Below are positions 48,701 through 63,780 of a stretch of 64,000 nt of DNA, one piece after another. The position numbers and the translations under genes were made by a program. The DNA comes from Dillenia suffruticosa (taxonomy: Eukaryota; Streptophyta; Magnoliopsida; Dilleniales; Dilleniaceae). The notes under the pieces were generated by a model. The model made no database searches, was not told where the DNA came from, and worked only from the letters and a program-made list of their open reading frames with translations. Location: the NCBI GenBank assembly GCA_033439265.1, contig JAVTVX010000002.1, positions 9,832,174 through 9,896,173 of the forward strand, given 5' to 3'. Position 1 is the stretch's first letter; every line of letters starts with the position of its first letter.

Positions 48701-51700
48701 TCATAGTAATTAAAAATTAACCCATTTGCGATAATAGTATATATAAATCTGATATTGTATAAATATGGTATTGAACACTAATATTTTGGTGTTTTACAAA
48801 CTCATTCCCTACTATGATGGTCATTTTTCCCTCCTTTGAACAAGAAAAACAAATACAAAACTCTTATTATATCAACTACTAAAGTATTAATTACTATTCG
48901 CTACAAGTAGATATAACTCGACAATTGTATCCAAGGGATTCTTTTTGTGAAATTACACCATGGTTTTTAATGGCTTTGGAGCTAATTTCACAAATATTTT
49001 CTCATTCTTTTAAGGGCAACGATTTTTTTTTTTAAATTTATGAATGACCTATTTTAAGCTTTTCATTTTGTTACATATCCACTTTTATTTGTGTACATAG
49101 TACAAGAAGCTTTAATTTGACAAATGCCAAAAGCATGATTTGTAATATATGCATATACTGTTAGAATTTGTTAGTAGTTTAGCAAAAATTCCATTAGTTA
49201 TTAAAACTATTGTTACTAAATTAAATGTCACATCTATGGATATAATCAATGTCATACTCCACTTTGATTTGTATAAATTTGTAATAAATTTTTCAGGTCT
49301 GCAAAATCAGACCAACCTTTGGGTGGAAAAGAGATTATGTAATTCCTTCCTTATGTTTGGTTGGCTTATTGTAGAAATGCTTGCTTACTCCAATTGTTTT
49401 ATAAAATGATTGAAATAACTGTTATATAGATTGAATTTGAAGAACGAACTTCCTTCCATTTTTTTTAATCATATGTTTGTGGGGCCTGCTCAAGTAGATT
49501 CTACGCTATCATACTCTCATCTACTCTGGATATATGTCCAAACAGTGGAAGGCAAATTTCCTCCTCAGTCAATTTTCCTTTCACCAAATATAGGGCGAAG
49601 GTTCTGTAGTTCTAGAGAAATTTTGGCAATGAAAATTTTTGGGGATTATTGTGAACTCTGAACTTTGTTTTAACTCTATCTGCCCCTACTCAAGGATCCT
49701 TTTCAAGGATAGATTATTGGTGAACATTGCCACTTCAATAGAAGTCGAAGCTACTGGAGACATATATTAGCAGCAGGGACCACTCTGAAGATGACCTTTT
49801 GGGGTGCTACAAATATTGATTATATATGGGTCAAGTTTGAACCAAAAATAATCAGTTTTTAATTGTCATATGTTGATAAAAAGTGGTTTTATATATACTT
49901 ACTACCATACTCTTTGGAAGTTGGGGAGGAAAAGGTTTGTGCCTGGAAAGGGAATTGCTTGTGCTGAAAAATCTGCTTAAGTTGGCGGAGAAATGCAAGA
50001 TAGAAAAAATCTGACGTAAGGTAACTATGGATATATATATTTTTTTGAGGGTGGGGGCATTTGCTGATGGTGGTGGGATAAGAGTATACACCTTAAGTTT
50101 CAAAATATCTATCTGTGAAAGGATGAAGAAATAATCAACTCTTTAAGTTTTTGAGAAATGGCAGCTGTTTTACCCAAAATATCCTATTTCCTGATCCAGC
50201 AGAAGTTCCAGAAACTCTTCACTTTGGTACCCACTATATTTTGAGAACCGTGTCCTCTCATGCATTACACATGACAGATAATTTTTGTTTGCCAACTTAT
50301 TGTTTTTAAGATGCCTCCAAATAATCTGGATAACTTCTTGATTCTTTAACCAAATATAAAATGCTAGAATTCTTAAAATGTTCTTTTTGTCACTTTGAAT
50401 CCTTCTGCTTTTTGCCACTTGTAATTTCCTTTGGTGCAATTGGTTGAGTCAATTGTGAGATTGGTATACCTTTTTTCTTATTTCCCTATTGAAAACGGGA
50501 TTTATCTTATACTTCATATGAATTATTTACTAGGTAGGCGCACTTTATTGAGCTATCTCCTATGGAAGACCTCTGCCCTTGGAGCCCACGCAACCCTCAC
50601 TTTGCAGTTTGACTGACGCACTAGGAAAAAACACACTTTTTATCATCAATCGAGTGCTATACTTGCTTTGAGCGTCTTTTTGTCATTCTTGAAGTTTATT
50701 ATGATGAATGTAGTGTCTATTAGTTCTAGTTTCTTGAGAAATGATTGAAATTCTAATGTTGGTATTGAGCATCCTTTTGCATTGCTATCATTTCTTCTTT
50801 GTTTCAAGGGATTCTCATATTAGATAGACTTGGATGCTATAGGATTGGACAAAGTTATGATTTATTTTTTTCATTTTATTGATGGTTACATAGTGGAGTC
50901 TTCATGTAAATTGAGAGACTTTGATGAATACACCTATTATGATTTTTCCTTTTTTTTTTCCCATATCATTCTCCTTTTACCTTAACTGAGTGTTTGGTCC
51001 CCAAAATTTGATGCTCTGGGCTTCTTGCCTTTGACAAGAAAGTAGTGTCCTTTATGATTTTTCTTGTTCTTTGTTATTTATTTAATGGAGAAATCATATT
51101 TGCTTGCTACAGCAATTGGAATGTGCCTTTTCTTTTTTCTTTCAATTAAAGTAATATGCATATGCTAGTTGAGTTTACATGGATTAACCAAATTTATGAG
51201 TCGGGACAAATCCAAGGTCCAAATTTAGTTTGGGTTGATATCTCACTCTCTCTCTCCATTCCTTGCTTTTTGGTATCTTGGGAGGAAGATACAATGAACA
51301 ATCAAGTTTGTTATTTCTATTTTCTTTGGATTTATTTTTTATTTTTTTAATTCCCAACTCCAGTTTACTTGAGTAAGTTAGCAATGTATGTTTTTTTAAC
51401 TCAAACTAGATTATATCCAACTCTTTTTGAAGCCAGCAATATGAATTGATTAGATATCATGCTCTTCTTCAGGACATTTGTGGGATTTGTAATTTGGTGT
51501 ATTTTGTGGGATATGCCTTCTTTCTCCGTGTTTTGGTCCTCATTAGCTAGATTTTCAAAGGAATTTTGGGATGTAAAAAAGGATTGAAAATCCTTACTGT
51601 TTTGCAACTACTTGTTTAAAAATGCGTATATGATACTTTTGCATGTGCAGATAATGGTTCTATGGTTGTCTTCTAAATTTTACACTCATGGAACAGTTCA

Positions 51701-53340
51701 AATAACCTAATTTGTTTATCTTGCTTTCGGTCCATATCATTTCGTGAAGCATTAAGCTTTTAAACTATGACTTTTAGTTCATGGGTTTCTTTGCATTGTT
51801 TATTGTGATCTAAGTTTTTATAGTATTCATTTTGGTTTGTTATTTCTCTTGTATGGTGTGCTGTAATATTCATATGAGAGCTTTACAATGATGTGAGGAG
51901 AAAAAATGCATAAGATGAATGCCTGAACGGCGAGTCTTAGACCATAGATATAATTTGGCCGGTTAATAATATTGTTTTTGGTATGTCCTATGGAAGTATT
52001 GAATTACCTCTAAAAACCAAAAAACATTCACTTGGTGATTCCAGATTATTTTTGAGAGGAATGAAATTCCCACCTGGAAATCAGAATTTGATGTTGAAGG
52101 GGGAAAAGGACTGCATGCATACAGGGAGGATCTATTGTCATGTAAGATTTGGTGCGAGTTGGGCAGTGCCATCCCAACCACTGGTAGCTTACACGGTTCT
52201 TTTGTTATATGGTCTCTATTTCTGTTCTAGAAGTGAAGCGAGGCTAGTTTGTTTGAGGTCATTGGTCTTCATGACTTGCTCAATAAATGCACATACTCGA
52301 GGATCATGAACACAAAAAGTAGCTGGATATGTGTGATTATATGGATTTATTAGAATTGGATGTCTTTTATAATACTTTTAATACAGTGGAGCAGCTGGTG
52401 CTAGTCCTGTTAGGAAAGACTTTTGGGCATACCTTTGTTTGGGAAAATTTTCCTGAAACCATCTTGTGCTGATTTCTAGGTCATTTGATGTGCTTAACTT
52501 TGTCCCTGTGCATGTGTGTTGTGTTTCATGCAGCCTAAAAGTTTTGAATGTTTCCTGGGGCCTAAAAGTTTTGAAGTCACCCTTATTTACCTTTCACATC
52601 CTTATTTTGTGCTGCAACAAATCATTTCTGGTGTGTGTGCATCTTAAAATGGGTTATGTATAGAATATGATCCTACTTCCATGATTATGTTCCTAGAGCA
52701 ACTTCTATATTTTATTTTTATCTTGTTTTTGTGTCCATGATTTGTGAAAAGGTGATTTCTCTCTCTCTATTTTTCTTCCTCTTTTTTTTTTTTTTGTGAG
52801 GCGGGGGGGGGGGGGGGGGTGGGGGTGGGTTTGCAACAAGAGGGGCAGGCTTCTACCATCATCATACTGAAGGATCCCAAGGACATTTTTTTTTCCTCTC
52901 TCAAAGATGTCAGGAGCCTCGATGTGGTTAACCTTATGGTTGATGGCCATAAAAGACAGAATAATGTATACTAAGAACAATTAACAACCAGGAACACCTT
53001 AATAATTCATTCATAACTATAGTGCATTTTGGGTTGTATGAATGCATTCTTAATGCTGGATATGTATCCTCTGCAGGCTGAAAGTGCAATTGCTGCCCTC
53101 AACTGTAGTGGGGTGGTACTTGGATCTCTGCCTATAAGGTTAGAATTAACATGTGTTGACTCCCAACTCCCAGCTCCCAACTCCCATGCTGTTAGATGAC
53201 ATAAGTTTTGTTGAGCCTAATTCATTTTAGACTTTTTTGGTTGTTTAGAAGTAATGTTAACACTCTTGTCATGTCTAAACAGGGTTAGCCCATCAAAGAC
53301 ACCCGTCCGTCCGCGTGCTCCACGTCTTCCAATACATTGA
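45714..53340 (+). CDS. CID11-like: CID8-12-type RNA-binding protein (PAM2 + two RRMs), 374 aa
   Basis: Ten exons: 45714-46199, 46322-46432, 46556-46600, 46683-46755, 46850-46962, 47055-47114, 47223-47270, 47368-47436, 53077-53138 and 53283-53340. All are GT-AG, phases are consistent, and the CDS is 1125 nt. An Asn/Gly/Gln-rich N-terminus carries the PAM2 motif SKLNPMAEEFVPPS (residues 113-126), which binds the MLLE domain of poly(A)-binding protein. A basic bipartite signal follows (about 161-177). RRM1 spans about 190-264 (TVYVSDID, LRFAFIEF) and RRM2 about 287-360 (TIYCTNID, RIAFVEF). The tail ends TPVRPRAPRLPIH. Arabidopsis CID8-CID12 have this architecture and length. Proposed role: mRNA regulation with PABP. 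It points away from the PHD gene and toward the ADH gene. The long intron 8 is unusual. Confidence 0.95.
47437..53076 (+). other. Giant intron 8 of the CID gene
   Basis: 5640 bp between GTTATG/GTAATT and CTCTGCAG/GCTGAA, splitting RRM2 after its RNP1 strand. All other introns of this gene are about 80-150 bp. The content is AT-rich, with a G run (52802-52820) beside a T run. No protein-coding relic was recognised. Confidence 0.8.
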
Positions 53341-54282
53341 GATGTCTCTTTGGCGGCCCCCAAATGATTTAAAGACATTTATGTTTCTAATTTACCCACC
53401 CATGTAAAGACGCTTTGCCATACTTCCCCCATGTCTTATATACTTTTCACCCTTCGGTTGGTAGCCTAGGATCTTTGTTATCCATAGGATTTGTCTCTTG
53501 TTTATTTGATCATATGTAGAGTTGGATGGAACAGCGAGGCTTCTGGGAGAATTTATTTATGATTGCATACTGGGGATGAACTGTTTGGGAATTCCAAAGA
53601 ATTGAACATAGTAGCCTATTTACATGGCAGAAAACTTTGAAGATAGTTCCTTGCAATGCTTTGGTCATGGGTCTCCCCCCCCCCCAAAAAAAAAAAGAAA
53701 AAAAGAAAATTGCACAACTATCTTATGTATTCTGCTTTTCTTAAAGTTCAAAAAATATTTGTCAAGATATTTTCCTAACATGCCATGGCTTGATTTTTGG
53801 CTGGTAATAAGTTGCTCTTTTGTACTCCTTACATGCGATTATGCATTTTGAGGTATGGTTTTACCTTGTTTATGCATGCACTCGAGATGGTTTTATTTGA
53901 AATAAGCAAGAGGAAGTTGCTTCAAGTTCAGGATGCTTCTTGTACGATTTGGTAGACGTTTGTTTGTGGATTCAAAATGGACTAGAGCCATTGAAATGAT
54001 ATGGAGCATGGAAATCGGATGTACAAGCACAGAAATAGAATGGTTTGAATTGAATTGAAAGTGACAATGATTGCATAGGTTGAAACCATGCGAGCCTGTG
54101 GGGCTTATACTCACCAACATTCATGAAACATGTATAATACACAAAACATCATTCCTGGATGAACTTTATTTGTACGGGCGACTGGTGGTCATCCAAGTAG
54201 AGGGAGGTAAGAGGAGCTGTTCTGCTGGTAATGTTTTGTGGCCATAAAAGTGTATATGCGCTTCCATACGTATATATTGGGC
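53341..54282. other. Convergent intergenic region between CID and ADH genes
   Basis: 942 bp separate the two stop codons, so both 3' UTRs lie here tail to tail. A C run followed by an A run stands at 53677-53695. No further gene was recognised. Confidence 0.65.

Positions 54283-57581
<3,299 letters not shown>

Positions 57582-57610
<29 letters not shown>
57582..57610 (-). promoter_or_regulatory. GA tract abutting the ADH start codon
   Basis: About 14 GA units on the minus strand run straight into the initiation codon, whose A is the last base of the tract. It forms most of the short 5' UTR downstream of the TATA box, so its length sets the leader length. Confidence 0.8.
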
Positions 57611-57613
<3 letters not shown>

Positions 57614-57648
57614 ACACAATGAAAACGAAGCAAAGTCAGACATCTGTT

Positions 57649-57655
57649 ATTTATA
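57649..57655 (-). promoter_or_regulatory. TATA box of the ADH gene
   Basis: TATAAAT on the minus strand, about 70 bp upstream of the ATG, which leaves room for a start site some 30 bp downstream and a leader of about 40 nt. Confidence 0.6.
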
Positions 57656-57660
57656 GGCAA

Positions 57661-58940
57661 AGACATGTTAGACTTTTCAAAGTTTTCATGTGCCGCCACT
57701 AGAACGACGGTTACAATCGGAGCATGAATCGTTATCATCCGTCAAAAATTGATTAAAAAAAAAATTGATAAACAGATACGTGAGAAATATAATATATATT
57801 AAAATTAAATTAATAATTGATATAATTTTGATATATATTTGATTTTTTTATTTTTATATTATTTTATTTGTATTATTATATTTTTATATTTATGATAAAT
57901 TTTAATGAACATTAAACTCTATGTTTCCATGTTTGACTTTAAATTGTAATAATTAATTAAAATCATAGAATATTAAAGCTTATATTTTATAATTGCTTCC
58001 ATCTTTATCAAGATAAAAGATATTAAATTTATAATACTTTCAAAATATTCAAATAATCTAGTAAAATAGTTGTAGGGCTCTTCTTAGCATATTTTCATTG
58101 GTCAATAAATATGAGTACTCTGTATATTTATGTAAATAAGAAAAATATGTCTAAATATTTAAATAATATAATCAATTTAAAGACCGACAAAATAACTTAG
58201 AGGCATAATTGAAATAATAGAAATAAAAAATTTTGTTGAGTTTTCACAAAGAGTAAAAAGCAAAATTTACCAATTTTCTCCATAAAATATACTTTACTAA
58301 TTCGTTGGTTATGACTGATCAACTGGTCAGCGAGTTGAGTTGGCCGATGGGGGCTTCATGTGATGTTTTTCTTGGGTTGCCAAAATTGAGTACCTAGCGG
58401 GAATCTTGACCCCGTCCTTTGGTCCAATTTGGGCCCCACTTGTTTGCCTTCAATTTTGGATGCAATCCAAGACAACCATTGCTGCTACGGGTTTTCTCTT
58501 TTATTTTGGTGTAATGGAGCATGGCTTAAAAACCTATCATGAGACTTGATCCTCTCTAAACCATAATCAATTGACTTAATGTATCAAAACGTGACGTTAT
58601 TATGAAATTTATTTCCCACACAGATTGATACGGCCCACTCTATTGGTACTTATCAGACAAGTTTTTCTGGATAGTCAGCTGGTCAATCTCCATATTTTCT
58701 CGGTGCTCGATATCTTTATTTGGTTAAAAGTAATATCTACTTTCCATTTAATCGTAGAGACGACCTCTTGTAATAGAAAATGAAACTTTTGACCGCTGTC
58801 AATAAGGAAAGAAATCTTTTAGTGATATGAATTTCTTTGAATTATAATATTTTACAATTTTGGGACTCCTCCACTATGATTCTCGTAATCTCGGGACACC
58901 TCTATAAGAAGTTTAGGGTTTTAATGTTCTACAAACATAC
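57661..58940. other. AT-rich spacer or U3 of the following element
   Basis: No gene recognised. The right part may be U3 of the Tat-like LTR, whose left boundary could not be fixed. Confidence 0.5.
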
Positions 58941-58950
58941 GAAACTCACA

Positions 58951-59130
58951 TATAAAAACTATATATACATCATCAAACCAACCGACCAGATACACTCTTG
59001 AAACTTACACTTAGTATACAAGGCATAACAAGAACTCTCTTTCGTTCTATTTCACTTTTTAAAAACTATTTTTTGACTTAAGCGTTAGAATCTTCTCGCC
59101 GGGTCACTCTTTGGAGGTCTTTTGCTAGTC
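58951..59130 (+). promoter_or_regulatory. LTR promoter and R/U5-like region of a Tat-like element
   Basis: A TATAAAAA box at 58951-58958 is followed by a leader with TTGACTTAAGCGTTAGAATC (59074-59093) and GGAGGTCTTTTGC. Similar wording (TGACTTAAGCGTCGGAGTG) is common near the LTR 3' end of plant Tat/Athila-type elements. LTR ends, primer site and a second LTR were not found inside the window. Confidence 0.45.
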
Positions 59131-59715
59131 CCATCAATCAAGATCCCCCAAAGGTTAGACAACCCCTTCGAGTCAATAGAATCATCATCTGTGAAGGTAA
59201 ACCCATCTCCAATAGATTAGTGCCGTATGTGAGAACAGAATATAAAGAATCTTGTTTTGTACTCCATCTTCTTGAAGATCATGCCTCCCAAGAGAAGGAA
59301 TAGAACTATATCCAAAGCCGCAACCACGATAGAAGGACACACAGCTACCCCCACAGACACTATCCAACCTGCAGCGTTTGGCAATCTTGTTGAGATTCTC
59401 ACCGTTGTCAATCAGCCTGAAACCTAACCACCGGTTGTACAACGGAAACAACAGACTCTGCCCCCTGATCTACCCTCTCCAGAAAGGGTCACACGACCTG
59501 GCAAGACTCAAATCCAAATTGCAAGGCATGAGAAAGTAGCTAGAGGAGTTTAATCGTGTTCTCAGACTAGGAGCATAATCATCCTCACACGGGTTGGGCC
59601 ACATGCGTCAATGAAGGCTCGAGCCTAGAGAGCACGGAGAGCCATCGGTGACTTCCAAACACAACCTTGATGATATGAGGAAATAGGTCAAAGAACTTGC
59701 GGTAGATGAACTCAA

Positions 59716-60600
59716 ACGTGCTAACGTGAGAAGAGACGATCTCGTTCAACATGTTATTGGTCTCTCACCGTTCGACTCCAAGGTTTCTACAGAATCGATG
59801 CCTCGTGACATGTTTCTCCCTCCTATGGAGTGGTATGATGATACTACCAATCATTGGGATCATGTGGCTCACATCGTGACTGTGATGGTCTCAAAAGACA
59901 TGACAGACACAGACATATATAAGCACTTTCCTATAACCTTGAAGGGCAATGTGCTAGCATGGTTCAATTCGCTACCTACACTTAGTATCAAGAGTTTTTC
60001 TTAATTTCGGTGGTAGTTTGAGACGTATTTCGTGATTAGTGGACAGGCCAAGAGGAAATCCACATCTCTTCTCTTACTGCGACAAAGGGACGATGAGCCA
60101 TTGAGAGACTTTCTCAACATATTCAAAACTGAGATGATGAAAATCTCAGGTTTAGACCATTCTATTGCAATGACAGCGTTATTTATCGGGTTACGACCGT
60201 TAAGAATGAAAACATCCATTACAAAGAATCCCTTGTCTACCATCCAAGAGTTTTACGCTCGTGTGGAAAAGTACATTGTTGTAGAAGATGCTAAAGCATT
60301 CGACAAGAACAAACGTAGCCGATTGTCGTGACAGTCCATGCCTAAAAGGGCCCGACAAGGACCTCCTAAACAACAAAGGTTCACGAGTTACATTCCTCTG
60401 AACAAGACACCAAGCAAAGTCCTACTTTAGATTTGGAATAAGACTTATGTCAGATGGCCTCCTCACTCCATGGAAGACGATTTAAAAAAGAACAAGACAT
60501 GATATTGCTCCTTTCACCGAGACCATGACCATATGATAGACAGATGCAAGAAGTTTAAAAATTTCTCATTCAAAGTGGTCGACTCCAAAGGTTTATAAGT
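59716..60600 (+). pseudogene. Tat-type gag, broken
   Basis: 59726-60004 gives MFLPPMEWYDDTTNHWDHVA and LKGNVLAWFNSLPTLSIKSF. After a stop, 60032-60331 continues with SGQAKRKSTSLLLLRQRDDE, LRDFLNIFKTEMMKISGLDH and VEKYIVVEDAKAF. Near 60505 lies YCSFHRDHDHMIDRCKKFKN, a decayed Cx2CxxxHx4C-like knuckle as in Tat gags. Three or more stops are present. Confidence 0.8.
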
Positions 60601-61069
60601 GCAAAGAGGGAAAATCTCCCTCTTTAGGGCTTACATATTGTGAGGATAGAGAGTGAGCAAGGCGAGCGGCCAACTCCAGGAGATGCACACAATTGACCAG
60701 ACGGAATAATTCTACAAGTATAGAACGAGTATGATCCCTTAGACGCTTATCTTCCGGCTTACATCTTAATGGTATTACATGGCCGGGGATGTACATGATA
60801 GAATGAGACCGAACAGATAGTGGCCTCAATTTTTCACAAGATTGAACCATCAAGCTCCATGTCCAAAGAAATCCTTGCTATGCGTATCAAGAAGCAGCTC
60901 AAGAAGAAAAGATCAACGATTGGTTTAGCAACGATGAACTGGTAAGAGTTTATTAAGACCGATATGATTCTCTTATCGTCACTGCAAAGATCTGACAATA
61001 CAAAGTAAGGAGAATATTCATGGATTAAGGGGTTGGTTGTAACCTCCTCATTGGAATGCTTTTTAGTAA

Positions 61070-61381
61070 ATGGATTTCACTCAAGCACACTTATTATCTC
61101 AGATCGAGCCAATCAAAGGATTTTCGGACAAATTGATATACCCTAAAAGCACCATTTCACTTCTCGTCACTCTTAGCACTCTGCCTAATCATGCAATAGC
61201 CACAATGATATTCAACGCGGTCAAGCTACCCTTACTTTATAATGTCATCCCGGATTGGCCTAGTTTGAATGCCTTAGAGTCGTTGCCGAGCATGAAGCAT
61301 ATGAAAGTCAAGTTCAGGACCTCCACTAGCATTGGAACACTGTCTTGTGATCTGAAATCCCCGGCACACCCTTTTAAGTAA
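61070..61381 (+). pseudogene. Protease-region remnant (Tat type)
   Basis: An open frame of 103 codons containing PIKGFSDKLIYPKSTISLLV, VTLSTLPNHAIATMIFNAVK and LYNVIPDWPSLNALESLPSM, the order seen after the protease active site in Tat-type polyproteins (family form: L.GF.GE...EG...L.VT, YN.ILGRP.LN.L.A). The active-site DxG itself is not visible. Confidence 0.65.
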
Positions 61382-61579
61382 TCCTGAACCCCTCTTTATT
61401 ACATTTAATTATATAACATTATTGGTTGAATATCCTATGGTACTTAGTCTTACCGCTTATTCCACTAATAACCCTATGATTACCTCACTCGAAATGATTT
61501 GCTTCATTAATCTCCTGCATTGTATTGATAACACTGAGCACATGTTGTCTCACATACTCTATCAAACAAACATCTCATT

Positions 61580-61900
61580 AGTAAGGGATGTATCTCCCCG
61601 TCGGGTAAACACGACCTACTTTGTCGAGTACCATGTTGTCAACAAGAGATGTACCTCCTCGTCGAGTAGACATGGCCCATTATATCAAATGAATGTGTCG
61701 TCAATAAGGGATACGGCTTCCTATCAAGTAGACACGACCCACTCTGTCAAATGAACGTATCGTCAATAAGGGATGTATTTTCTCGATGGATAGGCATGAC
61801 TCACTCACTTGATCAAACAAACGTATCAACAATGTAGACACGACCCTTTTTCTCAAACGAACACACTATTTGCGAGGGATGTATCTCCTCAACAACACTC
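61580..61900. repeat. Tandem array, 62-bp unit, about five copies
   Basis: Units start at 61580, 61642, 61704 and 61766, exactly 62 bp apart, followed by a shorter fifth at about 61829 and the start of another at about 61879. Each unit contains TAAGGGATGTAT, a CTCGTCGGGTAGAC-like core, ACGACC and CAAATGAACGTATCGTCA, with substitutions. Confidence 0.9.
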
Positions 61901-62063
61901 TATTAGTTGTACAAGAAATGTTATCAATATGAAACACTTACAAGGAAACAATCAAAAGTTTTCATTAATTTTCCAAAGCTGGGAGTACATTGAGAAGAAA
62001 CAAAACAAAATGAGAACAAAAATCGCAATTAAGGAGGGGTGGGTGACAGAATAGCCTGGGACT

Positions 62064-63137
62064 TCAAGTGGTTTGAGCGTCGGCAACTGCTTTTGGAGGA
62101 ACTTTGCCCATGGGAACAATCGCGAGCTTGAGATTGGGCACTTCAAAACTGGCACTCTCAACATCAGGGGCATAGCCCTTAAGGATAATCCCCTTGATAC
62201 ACTGAAGATTCTCACTCCACTTGCATCGAGCATACGCATGTTGATTGATAGTCCTCACCATAATCTCTCCCAACTCAACTATCCTTTGCTCAATAACCAT
62301 CATAGATCGATCACGTGCCTTAGTCGGCTTCGCTGTGGCCTATAGACGTATCTTGCATACCTTGACCTCCACTTTCAACTTTTCACACCTCTTGGAGACC
62401 ACCTTGCATTGCTGGAGTGTCGCGCTTAAATAAGCTTTTAAACACTCCATCTCCTCGTTTTGTGTGTTTAGAGCAACCACAGTGCCCTCTCCTCGTCGCT
62501 CTCTCTCTTTCCCTCTACGATAGAGTATCCTGTAACCGAGATACCTCTATACCCATCCGGTTGGATCTTTACTTTAGATGATCAATCATTTATTCTCTCC
62601 CCAGCTTCTGAAACTCTGCTAAGATGATGGCCTGCACGAAACAAAAAGGGGGTCATATAAGAGAGCCAAAACTATGAAAAAATTACTCCTAATGCAACTA
62701 ATGCAATCATACCATAAGACCCGATGACATGATGGTCTCCTCATTCTGTTCGAGAGAAAGTTTATTCAACTCCATCTCCAAACTATAGAAGTTGACCCAA
62801 TTAGCTAATCGTCTGGTCTTGCTACTATCAATATAGCTGTAGTGGCGATCACCCATACTAATCGTTATGGTGCCCCTCTCTCTCTCTTGCCCTTACGGCC
62901 ATCATAGGACCGAATAGCAATGACTGGGGAAGAGCAATTCTCCGAAGCACCTTACGTTTACCCTTCCTCAGTGTAAGAGAAATGGTAGACGATGACCCTG
63001 CATCGGGTCCTCTAATCGACTCTTGAAGGACATCTGTGGGGTCCCTAGTAGTCTATCCCTTTATCTCCTTCCCCTCATCTTCGAGGTCCTTAGTGCCACC
63101 CTCGACCTCTTCCTTCTCTTCTCCTTCTCCTACATCT

Positions 63138-63180
<43 letters not shown>

Positions 63181-63780
63181 CCTTGACCTCCTTGTTGTAC
63201 GCCTCAATGCCTTCCAGGTGCTTTGCCTGAACACCTGTGCTTCTTGATCCTCAGACTCATTATCTTCCGCCATGGTAGCTCTTGTAATACCTGGGGAACC
63301 CTGTCCCCTATTCTTTCTTACATCCTTGCTCGACAAACTCAGAAGTTGAATCTTTCTTTTCTTCTGCACCAAAGACAAAACAGGAAGAACGTCGACACTC
63401 GCATCAAAAGTGCTTGCCACTTCAGTTGCCTCCATTTTTGGCCCAGGTCTCATCTCCTTATCAGTGGTGATCTTGTCAAGATCCTTTTCTCGGGAGAAGC
63501 GATGCTCACAAGCTTCTTTTTCTTCTTCTCCATTAGAAGGGGCCTCTTGATCTTTCTCTTCTCCCCCAACAATAGACAAGCCACTGATAGCATCTTATCG
63601 TCGAAGAGGGCCTTAATCCAAATGTATCTCTTCTTGACATCACAATAACCACCAACAGAATGGATGAACTGCGAATGGCGAAAAGTTTGTGGGGTCTTTA
63701 ACCTCAAGAATGGTTCCTCATTGGCTCCTAGCAATGTGGGCATCAAGTCCCTATTCAAAAACTTCACAAAGAAGTACTAG
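62064..63780 (-). pseudogene. Antisense ORF region of the Tat-like element
   Basis: Minus strand. An N-terminal part (63767-63450) has KFLNRDLMPTLLGANEEPFL and RYIWIKALFDDKMLSVACLL. A charged segment follows (63579-63130), where a GA microsatellite codes for RERERE. The C-terminal block (62460-62064) contains TQNEEMECLKAYLSATLQQC, then KRCEKLKVEVKVCKIRL (coiled-coil-like), and MMVIEQRIVELGEIMVRTIN, ending VADAQTT. Stops break it between 63000 and 62460. Position and shape resemble the antisense ORF of Tat elements, but I do not recognise a named domain. Confidence 0.45.
63133..63180. repeat. CT microsatellite
   Basis: About 18 CT units (63141-63177) embedded in a pyrimidine-rich stretch inside the antisense ORF region. 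Confidence 0.9.

Noticed and set aside
50425..50625. Possible SINE (A-box-like GGTGCAATTGGTTGAGTC)
   Set aside because: No convincing B box, tail or target duplication in the right positions.
61580..61900. CRISPR-like array
   Set aside because: Units are directly adjacent without unique spacers, sit inside a plant retroelement and diverge throughout.
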